A stretch of 14,885 bases of DNA. Source: Desulfobacterales bacterium. Its GTDB lineage: Bacteria > Desulfobacterota > Desulfobacteria > Desulfobacterales > RPRI01. Made by a program: the position numbers and the translations under genes. Positions 14,673 to 14,885 of this stretch are shown one piece after another. Position 1 is the first letter of the stretch. Each line of letters begins with the position of its first letter. The stretch covers positions 1-14,885 of the forward strand of contig JAUYEO010000173.1 in assembly GCA_030689795.1 (NCBI GenBank), read 5' to 3'. Under the pieces are notes generated by a model. The model searched no databases. It had not been told where the DNA came from and saw nothing but the letters and a program-made list of their open reading frames with translations.

Positions 14673-14885
14673 GACTTTAAAAATGTGCTATTACCGCATG
14701 AAATGAATTATCCAACAAAGCCGACCGGTTGTAATAATGATGCAGTTGTAGAAATGCAGGGTTTTCTATGAAGGTATCAAAGATGACGGTCTCGTAAAAA
14801 GTCATATGCGAACGGATTTGAGATTTTTGGGAAATAGATTTTTAAATTACTGAGCGTTAAAAATCACAAGCTGTTTGAGGGCGTT

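Larger units (their letters stand above)
14558..14885. other. Upstream region of rpsF to the window end
   Basis: This 328-bp stretch contains the rpsF leader and promoter (up to 14672), then 213 bp with no gene. From about 14788 it holds GACGGTCTCGTAAAAAGTC and, at 14837-14865, a perfect 9-bp inverted repeat (GATTTTTAA/TTAAAAATC, 11-nt loop). This looks like the end of a dispersed palindromic repeat that continues past the window. The identification is from pattern and memory only. Confidence 0.45.

Overview
The window looks like chromosomal core sequence from a Desulfobacterota (deltaproteobacterial) bacterium of moderate GC. The best clue is the order rpsF-rpsR-DUF2232-rplI-dnaB, which is typical of that group. 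The HflX form with a long N-terminal extension and the many small dispersed repeats between genes also fit. This assignment is inference from gene order and protein resemblance; no database was searched. I see no prophage, CRISPR array, tRNA, rRNA or intact transposase.

Layout from left to right. Positions 1-3768 hold two minus-strand genes in tight order, pdxA then uvrA (vitamin B6 synthesis and nucleotide excision repair), with uvrA cut by the window edge. Positions 3769-4548 are a 780-bp intergenic region. It contains divergent promoter candidates and a 227-bp element with long inverted arms. Next on the plus strand come a divergent DnaA-like AAA+ protein (4549-5889), a short imperfect palindromic repeat, and a GlcD-type FAD oxidase (6028-7407).

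From 7473 to 14557 everything is on the minus strand and reads as one long gene series. Its order is rpsF (bS6), rpsR (bS18), a DUF2232 membrane protein, rplI (bL9), dnaB (replicative helicase), hflX (ribosome-associated GTPase), suhB-like inositol monophosphatase, and a 66-residue four-cysteine protein overlapping its ribosome binding site with the end of suhB. A good sigma70-type promoter and a short hairpin precede rpsF. The series joins translation (S6, S18, L9, HflX, possibly SuhB) with replication (DnaB).

The most unusual structure is at 12353-13788. The DUF2232 gene is bracketed by two arms of about 230-245 bp in opposite orientation. Each arm is built from tandem 44-bp and 26-bp units, and the arms come to within 3 bp of the stop codon and to the edge of the Shine-Dalgarno sequence. 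The two arms could recombine and invert the gene inside a ribosomal-protein operon. Other points worth following up are the 227-bp inverted-repeat element beside the DnaA paralogue, changed P-loop and DNA-recognition residues in that DnaA, a JAMM-like HxH...SxxD motif in the HflX extension, and the small cysteine protein after suhB. Most of the remaining coding sequence is ordinary housekeeping.
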